From Prorocentrum cordatum (Eukaryota; Sar; Dinophyceae; Prorocentrales; Prorocentraceae), in assembly GCA_963575745.1 (NCBI GenBank), contig CAUYUJ010002706.1, forward strand, positions 1 to 51,848: a stretch of DNA of 51,848 bases. The letters are read 5' to 3'. The notes below the pieces were generated by a model. It saw only the letters and a program-made list of their open reading frames with translations. It made no database searches and was not told the DNA's origin. Shown one piece after another: positions 40,989 to 50,023 of this stretch. Made by a program: the position numbers and the translations under genes. The stretch's first letter is position 1. Every line of letters starts with the position of its first letter.

Positions 40989-41310
40989 TACGTGGAGCGG
41001 CCGGGCGGCTTGCACCACGTAGCTCCGCGCCATACAAATTTCGGGACGACTGACATGGGTACAGAAAGAATGGGTGTAATGCCCAACATCAGTTCCTGAT
41101 CATTTTGAGCAGGACTCGTTGCCCGCGACGCCGCGGGCGTTGTTCAATGGAGACAGATACCCGTCTGCCCAACAGCGGCCGCTGTCGGTTTAGAACAACA
41201 TCATGTGTTGTTTGACATTGTGCCAACTTTTTCCGTATCCATTTTGGACGTCCAAGAGCTTGCACCACAGAGCTTTCGCCACAAAGTTGTTACTATTCGA
41301 AGACGCAACA

Positions 41311-41481
41311 AGGGCATAAACATAAGCTGTTGGCGCTCCGCGCGGATTTCTTGGATCCGCGCTAGGCCCCTCCAGCGGCACCTCTGGCGCCGCCCCTGGC
41401 GCGCTCCGCGCGCCAGGGAGGGGTGTGGTCCAGCGCAGATCCAAGAAGTCCGCGCGGAGCGCCACAAGTTTATGTTTATTG
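41311..41481. mobile_element. CATAAAC-family palindromic element, long copy 2
   Basis: CATAAACATAAGCTGTTGGC at the left pairs with GCCACAAGTTTATGTTTATT at the right. GCTCCGCGCGGATTTCTTGG / ATCCGCGCT pairs with AGCGCAGATCCAAGAAGTCC / GCGCGGAGC. The apex CCCTGGCGCGC-TCC-GCGCGCCAGGG is a perfect 11-bp stem. Stem arms of ~50 bp have about 5 mismatches. Confidence 0.92.
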
Positions 41482-42530
41482 CGTTTTCTTTTGTACGTAG
41501 CTTACACCACCCAGCTTGCGCCATACGTTCTAGCTTCAGCTGGGCCAGCGTTTCTGAACCAAGTTGCCGGGAAGTTGGCCCATCTTATGGAGCACATTCG
41601 CATTTGCAGCGTGAACAACAGACGTTGGCCCAGGCTCGTTTCAAGACGCTTCCGAGAAGCTGGTCCAGATTTCTGAAGTGATAATTTTCTGGATCATATT
41701 TTCGGCTATACATCTGATTCCGCGCAACTTACACCTCATAGCTTACGCCGCGCATATTCACCCCGACACAGCTTATACATCCACAGTGCTTTACCGTACT
41801 GATTGGGGTCAACGCTGGCAAACATTCCTGAAAGAACCATTCGCTCTCCATCCTGGTATCCGGGAAATGCAGGCTTCGCTGTCAAAAGCTGCGAGGGCGT
41901 CTCAAGCGAAACGCCTGGCCCGCCCTACCGACCCGCCTGGTGGGATGAGGAGGAGGGCTCGACGGGGAAGGGGGGAGGACACCTGCTCCTCCGCCCGAGC
42001 CCCAGCGCCCCCCCCCCACCAGCCCGTGCCTCATGGGACACTGAGCTGGCGCTGGGCTCGGGGGGGAGTTGGCACCACCGCCACCCCAGAGAGCCACCCC
42101 GAACCGGGACCCCTCTGGCGGAGTGGGCATGGGCCCCCCCCCCCCCTGCTTGGACCACACCGCTGCCGGTCGTAGAGCTGAGCCGAGGCAGGTTCCGCCC
42201 CACGGGGGGGTGGGGGCCCCCGTTCGGGCCTCATCTGCCTTTGCCGCCTGTGCATTGGGCTGGCTCCCAACCGTGGGGGATCCCACTTAGGGTAGGGGCT
42301 CCGCCTGCCGCCAGCAGCCAGGATCCCTCCTCTCGCTTTCTGCTTGTGCAGCGCCTTTCTCTCCGCTCCTCGTTTCCTCTTGTCGCCCCCTTGCGTCGCG
42401 CTCGCCGCTGCTACTCACTGATCGGGGAAGGACAGGCGGCATACAAATACCCATGCGACCACCCTTCGGGTGGCAAGAAGGTTGTGTGGGAGGAACCAGC
42501 TGACGACAACTGCGATGACTGATGTGGATG
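41482..42530. other. About 1 kb with no gene assigned
   Basis: Open frames include 165 codons at 41678-42175 and 239 codons at 41803-42522. The second half is C-, G- and Pro-rich. No domain recognised. Confidence 0.4.
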
Positions 42531-42928
42531 ATGATCATACTTGTGGTGGTGGTAATGATGATGCTGACGATGATGCTGCTGCTGATGATGATTAGTATGA
42601 TCATGGTGATGGTGATGACGACGATGATGATGCTGCTGATGCTGCTGATGATGATGACGGTTCTGATGATGATGCTGCTGACGATAATGATGCTGCTGAC
42701 GATGATGCTGCTGCTGATGATGAGGATGACGACGATGATGATAATGCTGACGATGATGCTGTTGGTGCTGACGATGATGATGATGCTGCTGGTGATGATG
42801 ATGCTGCTGGTGATGATGAGGATGACGACGATGATGATGCTGATGATGATGATGCTGCTGCTGCTGATGATGCTGTTGATGATGATCATGCTAATGACGA
42901 TGATGATGACGATGACGATGACGATGAC

Positions 42929-42977
<49 letters not shown>

Positions 42978-43017
42978 CTGATGCTGATGCTGATGCTGAT
43001 GCTGCTGCTGATGCTGC

Positions 43018-43067
<50 letters not shown>

Positions 43068-43125
43068 CTGATGATTATGATGATGATGATGAGGGTGGTT
43101 ATGATGATGGTGATGATGGTGGCAT
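42531..43125. repeat. GAT/GCT/GAC trinucleotide microsatellite
   Basis: Same type as 84-1075, with a higher-order duplication: GATGCTGCTGGTGATGATGA occurs twice near 42783-42815. Confidence 0.95.
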
Positions 43126-43127
43126 TG

Positions 43128-43995
43128 AGAACTCGACACCCACTGGACAGCCCCCAAACAACCACCTGGACACCTGCGATACAATCGCGGGACAACCACA
43201 GGACGATTGAGAAACCGTTGAGACACCATTGAGACACCATCGGGACAGCATCGGGACAACGTCGAAAATACAGTTGGTAGGGGCACCTGAAGACACTGCG
43301 GGGGCAAATAGATGACACCATCGGGACACCATCGGGGCACCATCGGGACACCATGTGGGCACCATCGGGACATCATGTGGACACCATCTGGACACCATCT
43401 GGATGCCGCCGTGAAAGTATGTTTATCGATCTCTCTACCGGTCACTCTATCAATCTGTCAGTCTCACTGTCAACCAGTGCCACTATCCATTTCTCAATCG
43501 ATCCCACCATCTTTCTATCGATCTCACTATCGATCGGTCTCACTATCCATCGATCACACTATATATTTATCTATCGATCTCACGGGACAACCATCGGGAT
43601 AACCAGCGGGGCACCATCGGGACACCATCGGGACGCCATCTGGACACCATCGGGACACCATCAGGGCACCATGGGGTCACCATCGGAACGCCATCGGGAC
43701 ACCATCGAAACACCATCGGGACATCGAGACACCATCGGGACACTATCTGGACACCATCGGGACACCATGTGGACACCATCGAGACACCATCGGGGCACCA
43801 TCTGGACACCGCCATCGGGAGGAGCACCTGACGACACTGCGGGGGCAAAGAATGACACCATCAAGACACCATCGGGGTACCATCGGGACACCATGTGGAC
43901 ACCGTCGGGACGCCATGTGGACATCATCGGGATACCATCGGGAAATCATGTGGACACCATCGGTGCACCATGAGGTCACCATCGGGACACTATCG
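43128..43995 (+). repeat. CACCATCGGGA 11-bp minisatellite with TCTATCGATCTCAC insert
   Basis: CACCATCGGGACACCATCGG and variants (CACCATGTGGA, CACCATCTGGA, CATCATGTGGA) at 43180-43412 and 43585-43995. Between them (43415-43585) is a different degenerate repeat (ATCGATCTCACTATCGATCG). Minus-strand frames read Val/Ser/Arg/Trp/Cys/Pro/Asp/Gly repeats and are artefacts. Confidence 0.93.
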
Positions 43996-44054
43996 TGATA
44001 TCCCCAGTCCACCGCTGGCCACCTGGGGGCACAGCATCATTTGGCCTAGTTTCA

Positions 44055-44200
44055 CCCGACCGTTCTGGAACGCTCTCAGAGCGTTCCGGAACGCACTGAG
44101 AGGGCCGCGGCACCCGAGGCGTCCTCCAGAATTGGCCGGATCTCAGAGGTTCTCGCTTTATCCTCATCCGAATTTGCCCTCGTCCTGGCCTCGCCTTACC
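44055..44200 (+). repeat. Dispersed repeat A, copy 2, with conserved hairpin
   Basis: It starts with GGAACGCTC-TCA-GAGCGTTCC (9-bp stem) and continues CGTCCTCCAGA, GATCTCAGAG and TCGTCCTGGC as at 3243-3392. Confidence 0.85.
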
Positions 44201-44209
44201 TGTGGCCCT

Positions 44210-44455
44210 CCAGGAGGAGGAGGAGGAGGAGGAGGAGGAGGAGGAGGANNNNNNNNNNNNNNNNNNNNNNNNNNNNNNNNNNNNNNNNNNNNNNNNNNNN
44301 NNNNNNNNNNNNNNNNNNNNNNNNNNNNNNNNNNNNNNNNNNNNNNNNCTCCTCCTCCTCCTCCTCCTTCTCCTCCTCCTCCTCCAACTCCTCCAACAAT
44401 TCCTCCTCCTCCTCCTCCTCCTCCTCTTCCTCCTCCTCCTCCTCCCTCCTCCTCC
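44210..44455. repeat. (GGA)n and (CTC)n tracts around an assembly gap
   Basis: GGA on the + strand to 44248, 100 N (44249-44348), then CTC/TCC on the + strand to about 44455. The purine strand switches across the gap. Confidence 0.95.
44249..44348. other. Assembly gap, 100 N
   Basis: Exactly 100 N, which usually means a scaffold gap of unknown size. Confidence 0.98.
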
Positions 44456-44511
44456 CGCGCGGGGCGAGAACGACCACTCGCCATGATTGAAACGGGTCCT
44501 GAAGGAAACGG

Positions 44512-44617
44512 GTCCTGAGGTTTTTCGCCGCTTTTGCCTTCCCGGAGCCCTCCACGGGCCCTGGGACTGTCGGAAAACGACCCAGGACGAAGAACTGGTC
44601 CTGAGGGAAGGTCCCAA
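44512..44617 (+). repeat. Dispersed repeat B, copy 2
   Basis: GAGGTTTTTCGCCGCTTTTG, GGCCCTGGGACTGTC and AGAACTGGTCCTGAGGGAAG in the same order as at 23358-23462. Confidence 0.8.
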
Positions 44618-44789
44618 GGTGCTAGGACCTGTTTTCCTCAGGACTCGTTCCCTCCGTGCTAACCCACGGCGATGCTTACCGCGACGAGGGCCGGACGAAG
44701 ACGACAAGGTGAAGGGCGGCAACGAACACGACGAGGAGGACGAGGACGAGGACGAAGAAGGAGGCAAGAGGACCTCTTGTCCCTCTCTT

Positions 44790-44790
44790 A

Positions 44791-44846
<56 letters not shown>

Positions 44847-44940
44847 GGTCGTTGTGGTCGTCGTCGTGGTCGTTGTGGTCGTCGTCGTGGTCGTTGTGGT
44901 CGTCGTCGTGGTCGTTGTGGTCGTCGTCGTGGTCGTCGCC
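44790..44940. repeat. (GTC)n with 21-bp higher-order repeat
   Basis: Pure TCG triplets to about 44845, then about four copies of a 21-bp unit, GTCGTCGTCGTGGTCGTTGT plus G. Confidence 0.95.
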
Positions 44941-45004
44941 GTGCTCCTGTTTCCAGGCCGCCAAAGTGGGGCCAGCGTAGGTGAGGTCAGAGGGTCGCGC
45001 TGCA

Positions 45005-45022
45005 TCGCCGATGCATCGGCGA
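45005..45022. repeat. 18-bp perfect palindrome TCGCCGATGCATCGGCGA
   Basis: Perfectly self-complementary. Partial copies of GATGCATCGCCGATGCA follow at 45066-45082. Confidence 0.9.
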
Positions 45023-45129
45023 CGCGCCGCGATCCTGAACCCGACCTCGTACGTCCCGCCGCCGCCGATGCATCGCCGATGCACTGGCAATGCGGTGCGA
45101 CCCTCGGGCCCCAGACGCTCCAGCCCCAG

Positions 45130-46710
45130 GTGAGCTGCCTCCGGTCCTCATCTCGCTCCCCTCATCGTTCCTGCCCTTGACGTGGTCGTCGTTGTGCTCC
45201 TCCTTTTTTGGTTTGTTGTGTTGCTTTGCGTTTTTTTTGTTCTCTCTCTCTCTCTTGTTTCCTCTTCCTCGTCGTTCTCGTTCTCGTTCTCTCACTCCTC
45301 CAGCGCTGCCTCTCGACATCCATCGAATTTCAGCTTCCACATCCCGTCTCCCAACTCTCACCTCCAGCGTTCGACCCCAAAATTTACGTGTACATCTATT
45401 GACCCCCACGCTCTGACCTTCAGCCCAGACCACCCAACCTGTAGTGACCCTTCCGAGCCCCAGCTCCCAACTCAAGCCGTCGACCCAACTCGGCATATGT
45501 GACGCTCGACCTTCACCCCACTACCTCGGGTCCCAGCCGTCAGAGTCCCAGTTCCCAACTTCCGTTGTCCAACATTCGACGTCGACTCTCCATCCAGCTT
45601 CCGACATCACCTCCGCTACATACAGCACTGACGGCGATTGGTGGCAAGAGCACGCACGTGCTATCGACAAACGGCAGATATCTATTGCGATTTCATTCAA
45701 ATCGCTATGGTGGGGGCGTTGATGAAGGAATGTGCCCAGGAGGCTTCGCACCCTGGAGACTTCCTTGTCTGATGAGGGCGGCGGTGCTCTCCATTGGCCA
45801 GATCCACAATCGGAGTTGCACCGGCTTCCAGACCTTGGGTTCTTTGTCTAAGGGTTCTTTGTTCAATGCCCCCACTGAGCCTCCATGCTGCCCCCAACCT
45901 GGTGGTGCTGAGGTTAACCCCACGGGGTGAATTAGTTGTTTGTTTTTGTTTTTGTCTTCTTCTTCTTCCTCCCCTTTTCGTTCGTTGTCGTCGCGTGTGC
46001 AAGGAAGCCTGGCTTCGCAGACCAGCGGCGATAAGAACAGATGCCCCCACCGAACACGGGCAGCATGAATTGAGGGCCCCGGCCCCGCCCGCGCAGGCCC
46101 CCGAAAGGGCCCCGCCGCCGGCGGCGCCGCCCCGCCTCGCCCCACCCCGCCTCGCCTCGCCTCGCTGCCGGCGGCCGCTCCCGCGGTGTCGGTGCCGCGG
46201 CCGCGACGTGCGCTCGCTGGGCACGAACCGCTTCTTTTCGGGCGACGAGATCTATACATGTCCATTGCTCCCTGACCAGGCCCATCCTGAACCCAGGAGC
46301 GGTGTATACGCCCTCCTGTGTCGTCGCGCAGGAAAATTCGAAGCTGGCTGTTCTTTCCCGCGCCCCAGGCGAGGCGATGTCGCGTGGCACAGAAGTCCCA
46401 CAGGGCTGTCCTCACGGTGTCCGTGCCGGTGACTCTTGCTTCTTCGGAAACTGGAGCGTATGCGTTCCGTGGCGGGCTGCTTGTGCCAACCCCAGGCCTT
46501 CTGGAGGGCCAGGGGAGGGCGGCGTCGGAGTGGTGTGGCTTGTGAGGCCGCACGCGTGGTCGGCCAGGCTGCGTGCGCTCGAGAGCCGCGCCGCCTGCCC
46601 AGCAGACGGGGGGCGATGGCCGCCGCGCGCCGCCGCGGCGCCTCCGGCCCGGGCCGCCGGGGCGCGCCCGAGTCGGGCGGGTGGTGATGGGGGGTTGACC
46701 TCAACTGCCA
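45130..46710. other. About 1.6 kb, no gene assigned
   Basis: A T-/CT-rich stretch (45190-45300), then a C-rich region with recurring CCCAACT, TTCGAC and CCCAGC words (45340-45620), then GC-rich sequence with GCCCCGCCTCGCC words near 46130. Long minus-strand frames (up to 282 codons) have no recognised domain. Confidence 0.45.
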
Positions 46711-46873
46711 GAGGAGGACAAGGTACCCATGCCTCTACCCTTCCCTCGTTTTCCCCTTTTTGGGCCTCCTGGGAGGCCCTCGTCGTCACCGCTGGACTCG
46801 CCTCGAAATCCTGGTCAGAACGCACCCCGGGAGAGGCCCGGGGAGTAGCGGTATCGGTGCCTTTTGGCTTCCC
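46711..46873 (+). repeat. Intron-like direct repeat, copy 1
   Basis: GAGGAGGACAAGGTACCC, CTCTACCCTTCCCTCGTTTT, GGGAGGCCCTCGTCGTCACC, GGTCAGAACGCACCCCGGGA and GTAGCGGTATCGGTGCC line up with copy 2 at 47431-47603 (about 80% by eye). Both start with AAG-GTACC, a good splice donor. Confidence 0.8.
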
Positions 46874-46894
46874 CAAATTACGCCCCCTGGGGTT

Positions 46895-47062
46895 CTTCAG
46901 CTCAGCGATCTGGCCCCTGAGCGTCTCCAGGGCGATTGGGGAGGCGATGATTACTGAGCTGATGGATGTCGGTATGCCAGGACACCGAAATCCATCAGTG
47001 CAGTAATCCTCTCCTCCCCAGTCGCCATGGAGACGCTCAAGGGCCAGATCGCTGAACTGAAG
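46895..47062. mobile_element. 168-bp palindrome of a coding-like segment
   Basis: CTTCAGCTCAGCGATCTGGC pairs with GCCAGATCGCTGAACTGAAG, and GAGCGTCTCCAGGGCGATTG with AGTCGCCATGGAGACGCTCA. ATTACTGAGCTGATGGAT pairs with ATCCATCAGTGCAGTAAT, leaving a ~10-nt loop near 46975. Arms of ~80 bp are about 87% complementary. Each arm can be read as ETL(R/K)GQIAELK, coiled-coil-like, so it may be an inverted duplication of a gene fragment. Confidence 0.9.
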
Positions 47063-47171
47063 GATCTCAGGGTGCGTATGCGGTGAGGAAAAGGGCCTGA
47101 AAGGGGCACTCTGGGGCCCTTCTGGGAGCCGGCGGGGGCCCACCCCTTCCGGGCCCTTCGTCTCGCCCCCC

Positions 47172-47442
47172 ATGAAGGTCACCCCCCCGATGGCCACCCG
47201 CCCGACCGCGTCCCAGCCAGTGCCGCTGCCCGCACTGCCGGCCGCAAGGGAGGGGGTCGCCCCTGGCGCCGACGAGGCAGCATGCGTGCCAGCGTCCACG
47301 GACGGCGGGCTCCTGCCAGGCGGCGGCGCGTCGCGGGCGGCGATCTGTGGGCGGCTGGGGGCAACGCCCTTCCTGCCGCACACGCACGAGCTGTTCATGC
47401 ACGGGCGAGGGTACGACGGCCCGGTCATCGGAGGAGGAAAAG
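47172..47442 (+). CDS. Candidate upstream exon of the sirtuin-like gene
   Basis: This frame runs from MKVTPPMATRPTASQPVPLP through AAICGRLGATPFLPHTHELF to MHGRGYDGPVIGGGK and then meets the GTACC donor-like site. The HELFMHGRGYDGP end is not low-complexity and looks like ordinary protein. The link to the next exon is inferred from position only; the splice phase does not fit without an indel or a non-standard site. Confidence 0.35.
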
Positions 47443-47603
47443 GTACCTCCCTATACCTCTACCCTTCGCCCGTTTTCCCCAGTGTGTTCTTCCTGGGAGG
47501 CCCTCGTCGTCACCGCTGGGTCCGCCTCAATATCCTGGTCAGGACGCACCCCAGGAGAGGTCCAGGGAGTAATTAGCGGCATCGGTACCTTGCAGTCTCT
47601 CCA
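47431..47603 (+). repeat. Intron-like direct repeat, copy 2, at the 5' side of the sirtuin-like gene
   Basis: It runs from GGAGGAGGAAAAGGTACC to TACCTTGCAGTCTCTCCAG. The GT at 47443 and the AG at 47595 or 47604 are plausible splice sites, and the sirtuin-like conservation begins right after. The upstream frame ending HELFMHGRGYDGPVIGGGK would be a candidate first exon. However, its phase (donor after one base of a codon) does not match either acceptor (phase 0), so the exact splicing is unresolved. Confidence 0.55.
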
Positions 47604-48354
47604 GGTCAAGCCGCCGAAGGTTCTATGGAAGAGCGCTAGTCCGCCCCGGCAGGATCATTCTTGCCCCGAGTGGCTCACGGCCACGGAGTTCGAGGACCTG
47701 CCCGACGTGGCAGACGCCAAGGCTGCCCAGCTGGCCCTGCTGCTCCTCTGCTCGAAGAAGACGGTGGCCTACACGGGCGCAGGCATCTCTGCGTCGGTCG
47801 TGGGGCAGGCGGCACTGTCTGGGCAGAACAAGGTTGGCTGGGTGGGCAACCCGCGCGAGGCCCAGCCCACGCCCACCCACTACATCTTGAGCTTCCTGGC
47901 GCGACAGGGCCTCCTGCACGGGTGGGTGCAGCAGAACCACGACGGGCTGCCACAGAAAGCTGGGTTCCCCCAGGAGAACATCAACGAAATCCACGGCAGT
48001 TGGTACGACCCCAGCAACCCGGTGGTGAAGTACAGCGGCTCCCTCCATGACCGGTCGTTCGCTTGGATGGAGGATGACGCGAACACGGCCGATCTTTGCC
48101 TGGTCCTGGGGACGAGTCTCGGCGGCCTCAACGCGGACCAGCTCCCTGTGAAGACGGCGCGGCGCTCCGTTGACGCGGTCTCCGACGATTTGGCCGAGAA
48201 GGACCGCTGCCGCCTCTCTTTTTCGTTGCGCCCCCAGACGTGTCGGTTGGGCGGGCTAGGCGTTTCGCCTGATACCTCATCGCAGCTTGCGATTATGAAG
48301 CTTGACGTTTCCAACAGTTACACGGGTGGAGGGCTGGTGGTTTTCAACCTCTGA
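47597..48354 (+). CDS. Sirtuin-like NAD-dependent protein deacylase (Sir2 family), probable 3' exon
   Basis: Sirtuins remove acyl groups from lysines using NAD. Seen here: CPEWLTATEFEDLPDVADAK, then TVAYTGAGISAS (codons near 47761-47793, the NAD-binding GAG motif), QPTPTHYILSFLARQGLL, QQNHDGLPQKAGFPQ (47926-47970, the QNxD block), NEIHGSW with the catalytic His at codon 47992, and LCLVLGTSLGGLNADQ (48100-48141, the GTS block). Odd points: the usual GIPDFRG segment after GAGIS is replaced by a short VVGQAALSGQNKVGW stretch. The four zinc-ligand cysteines expected after the catalytic His are absent. After KTARRS (48163) about 50 residues look foreign before GGGLVVFNL and the stop, which may be a retained intron or degraded end. 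The frame is open further upstream to 47347, but that part overlaps the intron-like repeat, so I start at the likely acceptor. Spliced leader and promoter are not visible. Confidence 0.8.
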
Positions 48355-48900
48355 ATTTCTCCTCGGCGCTGCCCGCGTTCGCCTGCAACGCTTCTATGAG
48401 TTTCACGGATCGAGCTGACGTGGTTTTCAAGAGATTGCTTTCTCTTCGCGCACGTTCGCCTCGAATGCCAACGACAGGTATGCGGATGGAACGCACGTGG
48501 TTTCCAAACATGCTGCTCACTTCCTAGGGCGGTTCCTTTTCGACATTGGGCCCTCGATGCTTTTTGTTTGTTTGTTTGCTTGCTTGCTTGCTTGCTTGTT
48601 CGATTGCTTGCTTGTTCGTTTGACGTTGTTTTGGTTGTTTGGTAGGACGCTGCGCGTTGATATATCTTCTACGTTCAGTTGCAATGCCGGAGAGTTGATC
48701 AGTTCAAACGGGTGATTTGTTTCAAGGTTTGGTTCTTGCTTGATTGGCAGGCTCATTCCGAACTCGTCTTTCAAGGGGGCACTCTCGTAGTGGAATGGAG
48801 CACACACAGGGACTTCTGGGAAGGGAGCTTTGGACGGATGTGTTGCAGACTCGTTGATGCGTCCTGGTTTTTTTCTGGCCTTGCACCCCCCCACCTCCCC
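48355..48900. other. 3' region after the sirtuin-like gene, with TTGC/TTGT run
   Basis: A tetranucleotide run GTTTGTTTGCTTGCTTGCTT lies at about 48560-48625. No AATAAA-like signal stands out (dinoflagellates often lack it). No other gene. Confidence 0.6.
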
Positions 48901-49140
48901 CTTCTCCCCCCCCTTCTGTCCCCCCTCCTCCTCCTCCTCCTCCTCCTCCTCCTCCTCCTCCTCCTCCTCCTCACCGTCCTCCTGCTTCATCCCTCCCTCC
49001 TCCATCCCCCCCTCCCCTCCCCTCCCCTCCCCCTCCCTCCCCCTCCCCCTCCTTGTCCTCCTCCTCCTCCTCCTCCGTCCTTCTCCTCCTCCTCCTCCGC
49101 CTCCTCCTCCTCTTCCTCCGTCCTCTCCTCCTCCTTCTCT
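48901..49140. repeat. (TCC)n pyrimidine tract
   Basis: CTC triplets and CCCCTCCC words. Long Ser/Pro/Leu frames and their Arg/Gly shadows are artefacts. Confidence 0.93.
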
Positions 49141-49395
49141 GCCCGCACCGTGACCATATTGGCTCAGGATGCTCTGCTGCCCTGCGCAGCCAGTGGAGAC
49201 CTCTGCCCCGAGGCAGCCGAGGCCCTGCGCCTGGCGCCCTTCTTCCAGGCCAGTGCTGCACGGGCGCATGGCGGCCCCTTCTTCGCCCCGGCTCCGTCTA
49301 CAGCCTCCTGTTCTGAGCCCCAGGAGGAGCTTCAGCCGCCCGGCCGTGGGGCGACCGGCCACCAGAGGGCACGCCTCGGAGGGGCACAAGCATGG

Positions 49396-49573
49396 TACAG
49401 TCAGCCCGCATGATAAGGATGGGCAGCCTTCCCAAGGGTACCCTTGCATCCTTGCCCCGTCGGCCCATCTTTGGCCACTCCCGCTGGTCGCGCCCCGCTC
49501 GAACAGCCTTGAAATGGCCTTCCAAGGCCCGTGCATCCTTATCGTGCGTCCTGATTGTACGGGTTGACTGTGC
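49396..49573. mobile_element. TACAGTCA-family TIR element, copy 3 (most complete)
   Basis: TACAGTCAGCCCGCATGATA / AGGATG at the left. GCATCCTTATCGTGCGTCCT, GATTGTACGGG and TTGACTGTGC at the right form a two-part inverted repeat: TACAGTCA-CCCG and GATAAGGATG. CCTTCCCAAGGG and CCTTCCAAGG form another internal pair. It aligns over its whole length with 36336-36512. Confidence 0.92.
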
Positions 49574-49680
49574 TGTAAACCGACCCCAGGGGATCCTCAC
49601 GGTGGTGGGACCATGCCGATCGGCCGTCCTGCAGCATCTGTGGTACGGCCAAGGGAGCAGCTTTCAATGGCCGCGTTGGA

Positions 49681-49977
49681 GTGCAGAGCCCGCCTGCGTG
49701 CCCGGAGATTCTCGAGGAGCGGAGGAACCAGACGGATACGATCAAGCAGCAGCAGTTCCAGAAGGAGCTTGCCGCACCGGAAAAGGAGATTCAACGATTG
49801 CGTGCCCTCACGACGGAGGGAACGGCTGACGCGAAGCTGGACTCCATGGCAGAGGACAACGCAGCATCAGATGTGGACAAAGCGGGATTTAGCGACATCG
49901 GTGTTCGAAAGATGAATTCCGAGACCCCAACCCGTGCGACGGTCCTGATTTTCACGAATTCTGCAGACATGTAATTT
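49681..49977 (+). CDS. Uncertain 97-codon frame with predicted coiled coil
   Basis: EERRNQTDTIKQQQFQKELA followed by APEKEIQRLRALTTEGTADA reads as an amphipathic helix of about 45 residues with no proline except one, then an acidic tail and stop. No family recognised. It is short and may be one exon or a remnant. Confidence 0.3.
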
Positions 49978-50023
49978 CTGGAATTTCTCGTCGTGTGCCG
50001 GCTCACGGAAAGTCGCCCGGGGA

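Noticed and set aside
43099-44012. Val-Ser-Arg-Trp-Cys-Pro-Asp-Gly repeat proteins on the minus strand
   Set aside because: Direct translation of the 11-bp CACCATCGGGA array in rotating frames.
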